Below the pieces are notes generated by a model. It searched no databases. It worked only from the letters and a program-made list of their open reading frames with translations, and had not been told where the DNA came from. A stretch of DNA of 64,000 nt from Burkholderia sp. Bp9143 (lineage in GTDB: Bacteria > Pseudomonadota > Gammaproteobacteria > Burkholderiales > Burkholderiaceae): the NCBI RefSeq assembly GCF_003853645.1, contig NZ_QTPO01000039.1, positions 19,496-83,495 of the forward strand, read 5' to 3'. Below, piece after piece: positions 55,907 to 64,000 of this stretch (position 1 is its first letter; every line of letters begins with the position of its first letter). The position numbers were made by a program, and so were the translations under genes.

Positions 55907-57148
55907 TCAACAGGGTGGCGTGCTGTAGTTGCGACCGGACTGCTCTCGTGCTGAGTGTGCTGAGTCGACCATTACCGCGAAACCATGCGTCAGATCTTCC
56001 AGGAGATCGAGCGGATCCTCGAGCCCGACATGCAGCCGGACTATCGGCCCTGCGTCACGCCAATTCGCGCAGGTACGTGTGGCGGTGACGTCGACGACCG
56101 TCGCGAGGCTTTCGAATCCGCCCCACGACGCGCCGATGCCGAACAGTGCGAGTCCGTCGACGAAGCGCGCGGCATCCGCCGGCGATGCATGGGCGAATTG
56201 GAACGACACCAGACCGTTGGTGCCGTGGCAGTCGCGTTGCCAGAGCGCATGGCCGGGGTGCGACGGCAACGCAGGGCAAAATACCCGCGCGACTTCAGGA
56301 TGTGCCATTAGCCAATGCGCGATGTCGAGTGCATGCCGCTCGTGCATCGCGAGCCGTGCCGCAAGCGTGCGCGTGCCGCGCAGCACGAGCCATGCATCGT
56401 CGGGGCTGACCGCCACGCCCTGCGCGTCACACATCGAGGCGAGCGTGCGCCATGCCGCTTCGGTGGTCGTGACGGTACCCATCATCACGTCCGAATGGCC
56501 GCCCAGATACTTGGTTGCGGCCATCACCGAGATATCGGCGCCGAGCGTCAGCGGCCGATACTGCACGCCGGATCCCCACGTGTTGTCGGCCGCGAGCAGC
56601 GCGCCGTGGCGATGCGCGAGATCGGCGAGCGCGGGCAGGTCGCAGAGTTCGTAGACCAGCGAACCCGGACATTCGGCATAGACGAGCCTGGTTCGTGCCG
56701 TGATGCGCTGCGCGGCATCGGTGCCGTCGGCGCGGAAGTAACTGACATCGACGCCCCACGGTCGCAGGAATGTGTCGACGAAGTGACGCAGCGGCTGGTA
56801 CACGCAATCGGCGATCATCACATGATCGCCAGGACGCACGTATGCGAGGAAGACCATCGAGATGGCTGCCAGGCCGGTCGGGAACAGGCGCGTCCGATAA
56901 CCGCCTTCGAGTTCGGAGACGACGTCCTCGAGCGCAAAACCGGTCGGGTTGCCGCGCGCGCCATAGGTGAACAGGCGCTCGGAGCCGCGCCGGCGGCGTG
57001 CGTCGTTCAATTCATCCATCGAGTCGAACAGCACGGTCGACGCGCGGACGATCGGCGGATTGACGGCGCGTCCGCCATCGACGGAGGTGGACGTACCGCC
57101 CTTGACGAGGCGGGTGGCGAGGCGCGGAGAATGCGGATGTCGGGACAT
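55907..57148 (-). CDS. PLP-dependent Cys/Met-metabolism enzyme (cystathionine lyase-like)
   Basis: A 413-residue type-I PLP enzyme of the cystathionine beta/gamma-lyase family. Substrate/phosphate segment ARGNPTGFALEDVVSELEGG, and the PLP-Lys segment SVMAATKYLGGHSDVMMGTV. An in-frame ATG at 57241, overlapping the rhodanese stop by ATGA, would add 31 residues; I prefer MSRHPHSPRL as typical. Last gene of the thiol operon. It would cleave cysteine, homocysteine, cystathionine or a similar thioether. Confidence 0.88.
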   Translation of the reverse strand: MSRHPHSPRLATRLVKGGTSTSVDGGRAVNPPIVRASTVLFDSMDELNDARRRRGSERLFTYGARGNPTGFALEDVVSELEGGYRTRLFPTGLAAISMVFLAYVRPGDHVMIADCVYQPLRHFVDTFLRPWGVDVSYFRADGTDAAQRITARTRLVYAECPGSLVYELCDLPALADLAHRHGALLAADNTWGSGVQYRPLTLGADISVMAATKYLGGHSDVMMGTVTTTEAAWRTLASMCDAQGVAVSPDDAWLVLRGTRTLAARLAMHERHALDIAHWLMAHPEVARVFCPALPSHPGHALWQRDCHGTNGLVSFQFAHASPADAARFVDGLALFGIGASWGGFESLATVVDVTATRTCANWRDAGPIVRLHVGLEDPLDLLEDLTHGFAVMVDSAHSAREQSGRNYSTPPC

Positions 57149-57237
57149 GGACGATGAATCGAATGGGCCGTGCGTCGCACGCCGGCCGGATTGACGGAGA
57201 TCGCGCGCGGACCGACAAGCTCCGGCGCGCGACGGCT

Positions 57238-58827
57238 TCATCGGACGGCGCCGATACGGTAGGCGTTGCGCTCCTGCGCGTCGAGCTGGGCGAGCAGGCC
57301 CGTTTCCCACGCGAGATACTGTCGCGCGGCGGCCTTGTTGCCGTCGTGCCGGTCGTGGACGAAGAACAGGTAATCGATACAGTCCGAGTCGGGCGGCAAG
57401 TCGGGTGTACTGCGCACTGCGCAGCCGGCTTCTGTCCAGGCGCCGAAACCGCCCGCGAGCACCATGAAGCGATGCGTGTCGCCGTGGCGGCGGCGCCATT
57501 CGCCGGCGAACAGTTCCGCGACACCGCGTTCGTCTGCAACCAGCACGACATCGCGATTCGTCGTGAGTGCCGGAAGTCGTGGCCGGATTGCCCACGTTGC
57601 ACCGGGCACGTGCGCGCGGCGATAGCTCATGCTGGCACGCAGGTCGATTACCTGTACGCGGTCGGCCGCGAGGGCGTCGGCGAGCGACATGGCGTCGATC
57701 TCGGGCAGCGAAGCCGCGACGGGGGGCGGGGCGATCGGCAGTGCGGCACCACTCGTGAGGCCATCGCGCAGTACCCACGCATCGTGGCCGAGCTGACGCA
57801 ACCAGCTCGCGACGATCGGCGCGCGCACGCCGTCGCTGTCGAACAGCACGAGTCTCGCATGGCGCACGCCGATGTATTGATCGGTCGCCTGGATCAACTG
57901 CCCGCCAGGCGCATGCTGCGCGCCCGGCAGCGAACCGGCGGCGAACTCCTCGGGTGTGCGGACGTCGCAGAGAAACAGCGTACGTGCCGGATCGGTGGCC
58001 CATTGCGCGAACGTGCCGGCATCGACGTCCGGCACCGCGAAACGCCGGGATAGTGCGTGGCTCGCCGCTCGCATCGATGCGAGAGACGCAGGCGCGATAA
58101 CGTCGGGGTAGCGGTGCGTGCTGCCGTGTTCCAGCGGCAGGTCCTCGAGGAACCAGCCCTGTGTACCGTTCTCGAGCGCCATGACCGGATTGGCAATGCC
58201 CAGGTTGATCAGCGTTTGTGCGCCGATGATGCTGCGCGTGCGACCGGCGCAGTTGATCACGATCGGCGTCGACGGGTCCGGCACCAGTTCACGGATCCGG
58301 TAACCGAGCTCGCCGTTGGGGCAGCAGACCGACGACGGGATCGTCATCTTTCGGTACTCGGCGAACGGGCGTCCGTCGAGTACCACTACGTCGTCGCCGC
58401 GCGCGCGCATCGCTGCGAGTTCGCGGGCGCTGATACGCGGCGTGTGGCAAGTCAGCTCGACGAGTTCGCCGAACGTCTTGGATGGCACGTTGACGCCGGC
58501 GAACAGCGGGAAGCCGGCGTGCTGCCAGCCGGCGGTGCCGTCCGTCAGCACGTAAACGTTCGAGTAGCCTAGCGCGGCGGCACGCGTCGCGGCCTGCGGC
58601 GCGAGCGTGCCGTCCGCGTCATACATGACGATGCGCGCGGTGTGCCGCGGCGCGAGGCGGCCGATGTCGAGTTCGAGGCGGCTGTATGGCAACGGCACGC
58701 CGTAGAAGAGGTGTGCTTCGCCGTACTGGCCGTGCTCTCGCACGTCGAACAGCGCGATTTCGGCGCCGTCGTGCAGCCAGCGTTTGAGCGTCGGTGCATC
58801 GACGAATGAAGGGGGCAGCGAGGTCAT
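57238..58827 (-). CDS. Four-domain rhodanese-related protein
   Basis: A 529-residue protein of four tandem rhodanese domains (about residues 5-112, 128-240, 268-378 and 385-495). Only domain 2 keeps an active-site Cys loop (INCAGRTRS, Cys193). The equivalent loops of 1, 3 and 4 read MYDADG, LFDSDG and VADERG, so those domains lack the catalytic Cys. Two-domain rhodaneses are common but four is rare. Sits between the dioxygenase and lyase genes, suggesting persulfide/sulfane sulfur handling. Confidence 0.88.
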   Translation of the reverse strand: MTSLPPSFVDAPTLKRWLHDGAEIALFDVREHGQYGEAHLFYGVPLPYSRLELDIGRLAPRHTARIVMYDADGTLAPQAATRAAALGYSNVYVLTDGTAGWQHAGFPLFAGVNVPSKTFGELVELTCHTPRISARELAAMRARGDDVVVLDGRPFAEYRKMTIPSSVCCPNGELGYRIRELVPDPSTPIVINCAGRTRSIIGAQTLINLGIANPVMALENGTQGWFLEDLPLEHGSTHRYPDVIAPASLASMRAASHALSRRFAVPDVDAGTFAQWATDPARTLFLCDVRTPEEFAAGSLPGAQHAPGGQLIQATDQYIGVRHARLVLFDSDGVRAPIVASWLRQLGHDAWVLRDGLTSGAALPIAPPPVAASLPEIDAMSLADALAADRVQVIDLRASMSYRRAHVPGATWAIRPRLPALTTNRDVVLVADERGVAELFAGEWRRRHGDTHRFMVLAGGFGAWTEAGCAVRSTPDLPPDSDCIDYLFFVHDRHDGNKAAARQYLAWETGLLAQLDAQERNAYRIGAVR

Positions 58828-58964
58828 GATGAGCGTCGTCGGTTCGTATCGGGGCGGGCGGCATCGTTTTCCGGGCGCAGCAGCGCCCGCGCCGCGCGCA
58901 ACGAAGCGTCGGCCGGTGCCGGAAAGTGTCGGTTCCCGGCCGCGGACCAGCGGCCGGGCGGGAG

Positions 58965-59561
58965 CTAGCGGCGTGTCTTCACGCCGATATCCATTACCTT
59001 GCAGGTGCCGTTGTCGAGATCGAATGCGATACGTTCGCTCAGTGTTTCGAGCGCGCGGCCGTACATGTGCAGATGACGGATCGGGCGGTCGCCCTTGATC
59101 TCGACCGCGTGGATATCATCAGCGGTCAGCGCGATGCCGGAACCAGGTTCGACGACGACCGTGCCGGTCTTCTCGAGCGTTCCCACGCCCGGCAGGCTGC
59201 CGTCGTCGGTGCGACGGTAGATGTAGTTGTATTCGGTGCCGTCGACGGCGGCGATGCATGCCCACGTCGTATGGTTGTGCGGAGTGATTTTCTTGCCCGG
59301 GCGCATCACGTTCAGATAGAGCGCGTAGTGCCGGTCCGCGTCCTCGTGAATCAGGTAGCGTGCCTGCAGCTCGCCATCGCCCGGCGCCTCGAAATCGGCC
59401 TCCTGCCAGAAGTCACCGCGGGCGGCAAGCGCCTTGACCTGCTCGAGCACGGCGTCCAGCGCCGCGCGCGTTTCGCCATCGCGTGCGAGTGCGTTTTTCA
59501 TTGCCACGATGGCCGCATCCACGGCGGCTTGACGTTGGTCGGTGACGGGAAGTGTCGACAT
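58965..59561 (-). CDS. Cysteine dioxygenase / 3-mercaptopropionate dioxygenase family cupin
   Basis: A 198-residue cupin thiol dioxygenase. Iron ligands are H95 and H97 (HNHTTW) and H151 (ADDIHAVE), spaced as in the family. An arginine at position 68 (ARYL) could be the substrate carboxylate clamp. Oxidises cysteine, or 3-mercaptopropionate, to the sulfinic acid. Lies between the transporter ATPase and the rhodanese gene. Confidence 0.88.
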   Translation of the reverse strand: MSTLPVTDQRQAAVDAAIVAMKNALARDGETRAALDAVLEQVKALAARGDFWQEADFEAPGDGELQARYLIHEDADRHYALYLNVMRPGKKITPHNHTTWACIAAVDGTEYNYIYRRTDDGSLPGVGTLEKTGTVVVEPGSGIALTADDIHAVEIKGDRPIRHLHMYGRALETLSERIAFDLDNGTCKVMDIGVKTRR

Positions 59562-59620
59562 GATCGGGGAGTCTCCGGATAGTGTGGAAAGGCTGAATCG
59601 AATGGCGGTGTCGCTGCGCG

Positions 59621-60394
59621 TCAGGTCGAGGTGGCGACCGACCGCGCTGCCGTGCGTAGCGACGGGCGATGTACATCCTGCAGGAAGCGCCGCGCACGCT
59701 CGTGAGCGGGCTGCTCGAAGAACGACTCGGGCGGTGCGTCCTCGAGCAGTCGCCCCTGGTCCATGAACCAGACGCGACTCGAGACGTCGCGTGCGAAGCC
59801 CATCTCGTGCGTGACGATCATCATCGTCAGTCCGTCGTCGGCGAGCGCGCGCATCACGTGCAGCACTTCCTGCACCATTTCGGGATCGAGCGCACTCGTC
59901 GGCTCGTCGAACAGCATCAGCGGCGGGCGCATCGCGAGCGCGCGTGCAATCGCGACGCGTTGTTGCTGGCCGCCGGACAGGTTCGACGGCATCGCGTCGA
60001 TCTTGTGTGCAAGGCCCACTTTCTCGAGCAGCGTTTCAGCTTGCGCGACCGCTTCATCTCGTGACAGGCCGAGCGCCCGGGTCGGTCCGAGCGTCAGGTT
60101 TTGCCGAACCGACAGGTTCTGGAACAGGTTGAAATTCTGGAACACGAAGCCGATTCGCGCGCGCAATGCATTGATCCTGGTGCCGCGTGCGTTGACGTCG
60201 AGCCCTTCGAACAGGATCCGGCCTTCGTGGATCGCTTCCAGCCGTGTGACGGTGCGGATCAGCGTCGATTTGCCGGAGCCGGACGGTCCGCACACCACGA
60301 CGATCTCGCCGGGTGCGATCCGCGCGTCGATGCCTTTCAGCACGTGATGGTCGCCGTAGTGCTTGTGCACATTCTCGAAGACGAGCATGGTCAT
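59621..60394 (-). CDS. Polar amino-acid ABC transporter ATPase
   Basis: A 257-residue ATPase of the GlnQ/TcyN type. Walker A GPSGSGKST (36-44), signature LSGGQQQRVAIARAL, Walker B LMLFDEPTSALDP and switch His THEMG. Energises the two permeases that precede it in the operon. Cystine or a related amino acid is likely from the context. Confidence 0.92.
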   Translation of the reverse strand: MTMLVFENVHKHYGDHHVLKGIDARIAPGEIVVVCGPSGSGKSTLIRTVTRLEAIHEGRILFEGLDVNARGTRINALRARIGFVFQNFNLFQNLSVRQNLTLGPTRALGLSRDEAVAQAETLLEKVGLAHKIDAMPSNLSGGQQQRVAIARALAMRPPLMLFDEPTSALDPEMVQEVLHVMRALADDGLTMMIVTHEMGFARDVSSRVWFMDQGRLLEDAPPESFFEQPAHERARRFLQDVHRPSLRTAARSVATST

Positions 60395-60416
60395 GGTCGA
60401 TTCTCTCCCCAGCAGA

Positions 60417-61109
60417 TTATGCGAAGCGGCCGTGCCGACGGGCGATGCGTCGCTCCAGTTGACCCGCGATGCGCGAGATGGCGAAACACAGCACGAAGTA
60501 GAGCGCCGCGAGCGCGAGAAATGTCTGAAGCGGTTTGGTCAGCGTGATCGTATTGACCTGCGCGGCCGAGTAAGTCAGTTCGGGTACGCCGATCACGTAG
60601 GCGAGCGACGTCGCCTTGATGATCGACACGAACTGGTTGACCAGCGACGGCAGCATGTTCGTGAGCGCTTGCGGCAACTGTACGTGCCGCATGCTCTGCA
60701 GCCACGACAGCCCGGTTGCGCGTGCCGCCTCGGCCTGGCCGCGCGGTAGCCCCTCGATACCGGCGCGCACGATCTGTGCGAGGAACGCGCTCTCGTAGAC
60801 GATGATCGCGCAGATCGCGGTCGTCAGCGCGGAAACCTCGACTCGCGTCAGCAGCGGCACGGCAAAGTACGCCCAGAAAATCAGCATGAGCAGCGGGATC
60901 CCGCGGATCCCGCGGGTCCAGACGCGGGCGATGCGACTCAGCCACGGCAGTGGCGACACGAGTGCCAGGCCGATCGCGATCGCGATCGGAAACGAGATCA
61001 GCAGACTCAGCGCGGAAATGACCAGCGTGATCGCGGCGCCGCCGAGGGGGCCATGCGGCCAGTTGCCCACGAGAAACAGCGCGAGGTAGTCGTGCAGGAT
61101 ATCGAACAT
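60417..61109 (-). CDS. Polar amino-acid ABC transporter permease
   Basis: A 230-residue HisM/GltK-type permease with five helices and the EAA loop (ESAFLAQIVRAGIEGLPRGQAEAARATGLS). Starts 4 bp after the other permease gene. The two pair as a heterodimer. Confidence 0.92.
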   Translation of the reverse strand: MFDILHDYLALFLVGNWPHGPLGGAAITLVISALSLLISFPIAIAIGLALVSPLPWLSRIARVWTRGIRGIPLLMLIFWAYFAVPLLTRVEVSALTTAICAIIVYESAFLAQIVRAGIEGLPRGQAEAARATGLSWLQSMRHVQLPQALTNMLPSLVNQFVSIIKATSLAYVIGVPELTYSAAQVNTITLTKPLQTFLALAALYFVLCFAISRIAGQLERRIARRHGRFA

Positions 61110-61113
61110 GATT

Positions 61114-61806
61114 TCAGGCTCCGTGGCGGACGGTACCGCGCGCGGCGAAGTGATCGGACAGCGTCGTCAGCGCAAGTGTGCCGATCAGATACAGGACCGT
61201 CGCGACAAGGAACACGTCGAACGTGCGAAACGTGAGGTTGTCGATTTCGCGCGCGTTGTACAGGAGTTCGTGCACGCCGATCGCCATCGCGAGCGAACTA
61301 TCCTTGAAGAGTCGCAATGCCTGATTGAGCAGTGCCGGCAGCGCGACGCGCATGCCTTGCGGCAGCACCACGTAGCGGAACGCCTGCAGATAGGTCAACC
61401 CGACCGACCACGCGGCTTCCTGCTGCGTATGCGGGATGGCGCGCAGCCCGGAGCGCAAGTCTTCGGACATGAAGGCCCCATAGTTGAATGCGAGCGCGAT
61501 CACGGCAAAGAAGAACTCGGTGTTGCCGGCGTTGACCCACGCATGCAAGCCGGCGGGCAGAATCTGCGGCACGCCGAAATACCAGACGAGAATCTGTACG
61601 AGCATCGGTACGTTGCGGTGATATTCGACAATGGCGACGACGCCTGCCTTGCAGGCGCGAACCGGTAACGCGCGCAGCGTAGCGAGCACGATGGCGAACG
61701 CCATGGCGAGCAACCCCGAAGTAACGAAGAGCCGCAGGGTGGTCAGCACGCCTGCGACCAGAAGGCGCAGATAGCCGGCTTCGAAGAGGAACGAGGGATC
61801 GAACAT
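61114..61806 (-). CDS. Polar amino-acid ABC transporter permease
   Basis: A 230-residue HisQ/GltJ-type permease; its EAA-loop region is GAFMSEDLRSGLRAIPHTQQEAAWSVGLTYLQ. Follows the binding-protein gene in the operon. Confidence 0.92.
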   Translation of the reverse strand: MFDPSFLFEAGYLRLLVAGVLTTLRLFVTSGLLAMAFAIVLATLRALPVRACKAGVVAIVEYHRNVPMLVQILVWYFGVPQILPAGLHAWVNAGNTEFFFAVIALAFNYGAFMSEDLRSGLRAIPHTQQEAAWSVGLTYLQAFRYVVLPQGMRVALPALLNQALRLFKDSSLAMAIGVHELLYNAREIDNLTFRTFDVFLVATVLYLIGTLALTTLSDHFAARGTVRHGA

Positions 61807-61879
61807 CTCGGGAATCTACATGAGCGGTTACGGATCACGGCCGGCACGGCATGCCGTGCCGTCGAGCGGGACAGTCGGC

Positions 61880-62707
61880 CTATTGAGCGCGGATCGGCTC
61901 AACCTTGTAGTTGCGCGTGAACTTGTAAGCCGAGCGTGCGCCGAGCCATTTGTCGAAGCTCGTCTGAAGGCCAGTCGACTGGTCGTAGTCGTGCAGGATG
62001 CGATTGACGGCCGCCATCAGTGCCGGCTGGTTCTTGTTCATCACCACGCCCCAGCGTTCCTCGAAGACCGACTGATTCAACATCCGGAACGACGGGCCAC
62101 CCTTTTGCGTGGCCTGATCCGCGAAGCGGGACAGGATCAGTTGCCCGGCCACGAGGCCGTCGACCTTGCCCTGCTGGAGTGCGAGAAACGCGGACGGAAT
62201 GTCGTGGAACGTCAGCAAGTGCGCATCCGGCAGGCGGGTGACCGACACGGCCGCCGAACTCGATCCTTCGGACGCCGCGATCTTCTTTCCGCTGAGCTGG
62301 TCCAGGGTCTGGATCGGTGAATCGGCGCGCACGAGCACGCGGATCGGGGCGACGTAGTACTGGTCGCTGTAGTCGACCTGCGCCGCGCGGGCCGGCATCC
62401 ATGCCATGGCGGCTGCGAGGACGTCGACACGACGGGTCTTCAGTTCGGCGATGCGTGCATCGGTCGACAGCGAGCGGTGGTCGAGCTTGACGCCGAGCCC
62501 TTGCGCGAGTGCACGGCAGACGTCCACATCGAAGCCGACGATCTGGCGCGTAGCCGGATCGGGGAACGCGTACGGTTCGCTGGCATTCTGCGTGCCGCAC
62601 ACGAGCGTGCCGCGCGCCTTGATGTCGGCGAGCGCATCTGCGCGAGCGATGCCGGTGGCGGCGAGGGTGACGAACGTTGCAGTCAGCAGCTTGTGTTGCC
62701 AGATCAT
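61880..62707 (-). CDS. Amino-acid ABC transporter substrate-binding protein
   Basis: A 275-residue SBP_bac_3 protein. Signal peptide about residues 1-23 (LLTATFVTLAATGIARA), then LADIKARGTLVCGTQNASEPYAFPD and VGFDVDVCRALAQGLG. The start at 62707 is fixed by AGGAGA five bases upstream of the ATG. First gene of the thiol operon, divergent from a LysR. Probable ligand: cystine or another sulfur amino acid, inferred from the enzymes that follow. Confidence 0.9.
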   Translation of the reverse strand: MIWQHKLLTATFVTLAATGIARADALADIKARGTLVCGTQNASEPYAFPDPATRQIVGFDVDVCRALAQGLGVKLDHRSLSTDARIAELKTRRVDVLAAAMAWMPARAAQVDYSDQYYVAPIRVLVRADSPIQTLDQLSGKKIAASEGSSSAAVSVTRLPDAHLLTFHDIPSAFLALQQGKVDGLVAGQLILSRFADQATQKGGPSFRMLNQSVFEERWGVVMNKNQPALMAAVNRILHDYDQSTGLQTSFDKWLGARSAYKFTRNYKVEPIRAQ

Positions 62708-62871
62708 CGAGGTCTCCTGTTCTTGCGTTACACCGGGTCGATTGCGGAGGCGATAGCCTTGAATGTATAAATCCCGCTTGAGTGTTATCAAGGTTATCGG
62801 CGAAAATTTGCAGGAACAATTTAATTATTCGCCTGAATACATTAGCGACGCTGAATGTTTGGGCCCTTCCT

Positions 62872-63741
62872 ATGCGAAACCTCGACCTCGATCTGCTGCG
62901 TACGTTCGTCGCGATCGCGCAGCATGAAACCTTCGCGATGGCGGCCGCTCGCGTGGGCCGAACGCAGTCCGCCGTCACCCAGCAGATGCAACGGCTCGAG
63001 CAGGACATCGGCTGCGCGCTGTTCGAAAAGCGCGGCCGGCACAAGGCGATGACGACCGACGGCGTGAGGTTGCTCGCGTATGCGCACAAGATCCTGGCGC
63101 TGAACGATCAGGCCGTGCATCTCGCAAGTTCGCGTGGTGCGGGAGAGAAGATCCGCATCGGTTCACCACATGACGTGGCCGACTCGATCCTGCCAAACAT
63201 GCTGCGACGGCTGTCGACGCTGTCGACGGAACTGCAGATGGAAATCAACGTCGGACGCAGCCCGTTTCTGATGGACGCGTTGCGCGACAACGCACTGGAC
63301 GTGACGATCTCGACGCGTTACGACGATGCGTTTCCGGGCGTGAAGCTGCGCACTTCACCGATGGTGTGGATTTGCGCGGAGGATTTCATTTTCAACCCGA
63401 CAGAGCCGGTGCCGTTGGTGATGGCCGACGAACTGAGCCTGTTTCGCAAGCTTTCAATCGCGACGCTCGACGCACGCCACATTCCGTGGCGCACCAGTTT
63501 CATTGCGCCAACGCTCACGGGCATCAAGGCCGCGATCAGCGCGGGGCTCGGCGTGACGGCGCGTACGACCGAGCTGCTCGATGCGAACATGCGGGTGCTG
63601 ACCGAAGCGGACGGCTTGCCACGCCTGCCCGAAGTCGCGTTCTATTTGTACGTGCAGCCGACCTGTACGAGCCCGGTACTGCGCGAGCTATTTGACTCGA
63701 ACGAGCATATCGCGACGCGGTTTGGGCCGGCGTTCGCGTGA
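62872..63741 (+). CDS. LysR-family regulator of the thiol operon
   Basis: A 289-residue LysR with HTH RNLDLDLLRTFVAIAQHETFAMAAARVGRTQSAVTQQMQRLEQDIGCALFEKRGRHKAMTTDG. Divergent from the binding-protein gene (164 bp), so it should control the seven-gene operon. The intergenic DNA is AT-rich (ATACATT... and TTTAATTATTC). Confidence 0.9.
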   Translation: MRNLDLDLLRTFVAIAQHETFAMAAARVGRTQSAVTQQMQRLEQDIGCALFEKRGRHKAMTTDGVRLLAYAHKILALNDQAVHLASSRGAGEKIRIGSPHDVADSILPNMLRRLSTLSTELQMEINVGRSPFLMDALRDNALDVTISTRYDDAFPGVKLRTSPMVWICAEDFIFNPTEPVPLVMADELSLFRKLSIATLDARHIPWRTSFIAPTLTGIKAAISAGLGVTARTTELLDANMRVLTEADGLPRLPEVAFYLYVQPTCTSPVLRELFDSNEHIATRFGPAFA

Positions 63742-63769
63742 GCTTAGCCGCATCGCCGGTCAACCGGCT

Positions 63770-64000
63770 TCACATGTTCGGGTAATTCGGCCCGCCGCCG
63801 CCTTCCGGCGTGACCCACACGATGTTCTGCGTCGGGTCCTTGATGTCGCAGGTCTTGCAGTGCACGCAGTTCTGCGCGTTGATCACCAGGCGATCGCTGC
63901 CGTCGTCGTTCTTCACGAACTCATACACGGCCGCCGGGCAGAAGCGCCCCTCGGGGCCCGCGTAGGTGCGCAGGTTCACGTTTACCGGCACGCTCGCGTC
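63770..64000 (-). CDS. Electron-transfer flavoprotein:ubiquinone oxidoreductase, C-terminal part (runs off right edge)
   Basis: The last 76 residues of ETF-QO: VNVNLRTYAGPEGRFCPAAVYEFV followed by the ferredoxin-like 4Fe-4S segment NCVHCKTCDIKDPTQNIVWVTPEGGGGPNYPNM. This enzyme passes electrons from acyl-CoA and amino-acid dehydrogenases to ubiquinone. The frame stays open to the window edge. Confidence 0.9.
   Translation of the reverse strand, partial: DASVPVNVNLRTYAGPEGRFCPAAVYEFVKNDDGSDRLVINAQNCVHCKTCDIKDPTQNIVWVTPEGGGGPNYPNM

Overview
The window is GC-rich DNA with codon use and gene families typical of Burkholderia (Burkholderiales). Pointers are IrlR/IrlS-type metal regulators, two DUF4148 proteins, many LysR regulators, an Aae-type aromatic-acid efflux operon and a fused indolepyruvate ferredoxin oxidoreductase. 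The organising feature is a replication and partition locus of a secondary replicon at about 12.4-18.4 kb: an iteron array, a Rep_3-family initiator, a convergent parA-parB pair and six copies of a 16-bp palindrome around GTTGTCACGTGACAAC, which I read as parS. A purA-type gene lies a few kilobases from the origin, so this looks like a chromid or second/third chromosome rather than a simple plasmid. The exact replicon cannot be decided from the sequence alone.

Layout. 0-5 kb: the end of a metal two-component system, a decayed tyrosine recombinase, a RES/Xre toxin-antitoxin pair, one outlying parS-like site, and an HD-domain (cyanamide hydratase-like) gene divergent from a GlxA-type regulator. 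5-11.3 kb: DUF4148, dienelactone hydrolase, LysR, purA with a divergent LysR, and a second DUF4148. 11.3-18.8 kb: the origin, rep, parB, parA and the parS cluster, with long gene-free stretches. 18.8-27 kb: MBL-fold hydrolase with divergent TetR, flavodoxin-like protein, frameshifted DUF2889 gene, ProQ/FinO protein, EamA transporter with a histidine-rich tail, VOC protein, NifQ-like protein and a tandem molbindin. 27-32.6 kb: a five-gene marR-FUSC-DUF1656-HlyD-OprM efflux operon. 32.8-40.4 kb: lipocalin-like protein, LysR remnant, DUF1330, fused dihydroxyacetone kinase, Gly/Ala-rich lipoprotein, a deletion scar joining remnants of sfnR and sfnG, LysE exporter and LysR. 40.4-49.4 kb: two large redox enzymes (a D-2-hydroxyglutarate dehydrogenase-type flavoprotein and the fused indolepyruvate oxidoreductase), each beside an opposed LysR. 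49.4-55.9 kb: small HTH protein, branched-chain amino-acid binding protein, second EamA transporter with divergent LysR, three uncharacterised proteins and a porin remnant. 55.9-63.7 kb: a thiol amino-acid uptake and catabolism operon (binding protein, two permeases, ATPase, cysteine dioxygenase-type cupin, four-domain rhodanese, PLP lyase) divergent from a LysR. The right edge cuts an electron-transfer flavoprotein:ubiquinone oxidoreductase gene.

The most distinctive points are the origin with its iterons and parS cluster, the thiol-catabolism operon with its unusual four-domain rhodanese, the NifQ/molbindin pair outside any visible nif context, and a high density of gene remnants (recombinase, DUF2889, LysR, sfnR/sfnG, porin) on an otherwise well-kept replicon. 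I did not see a clearly new defence or mobile system.
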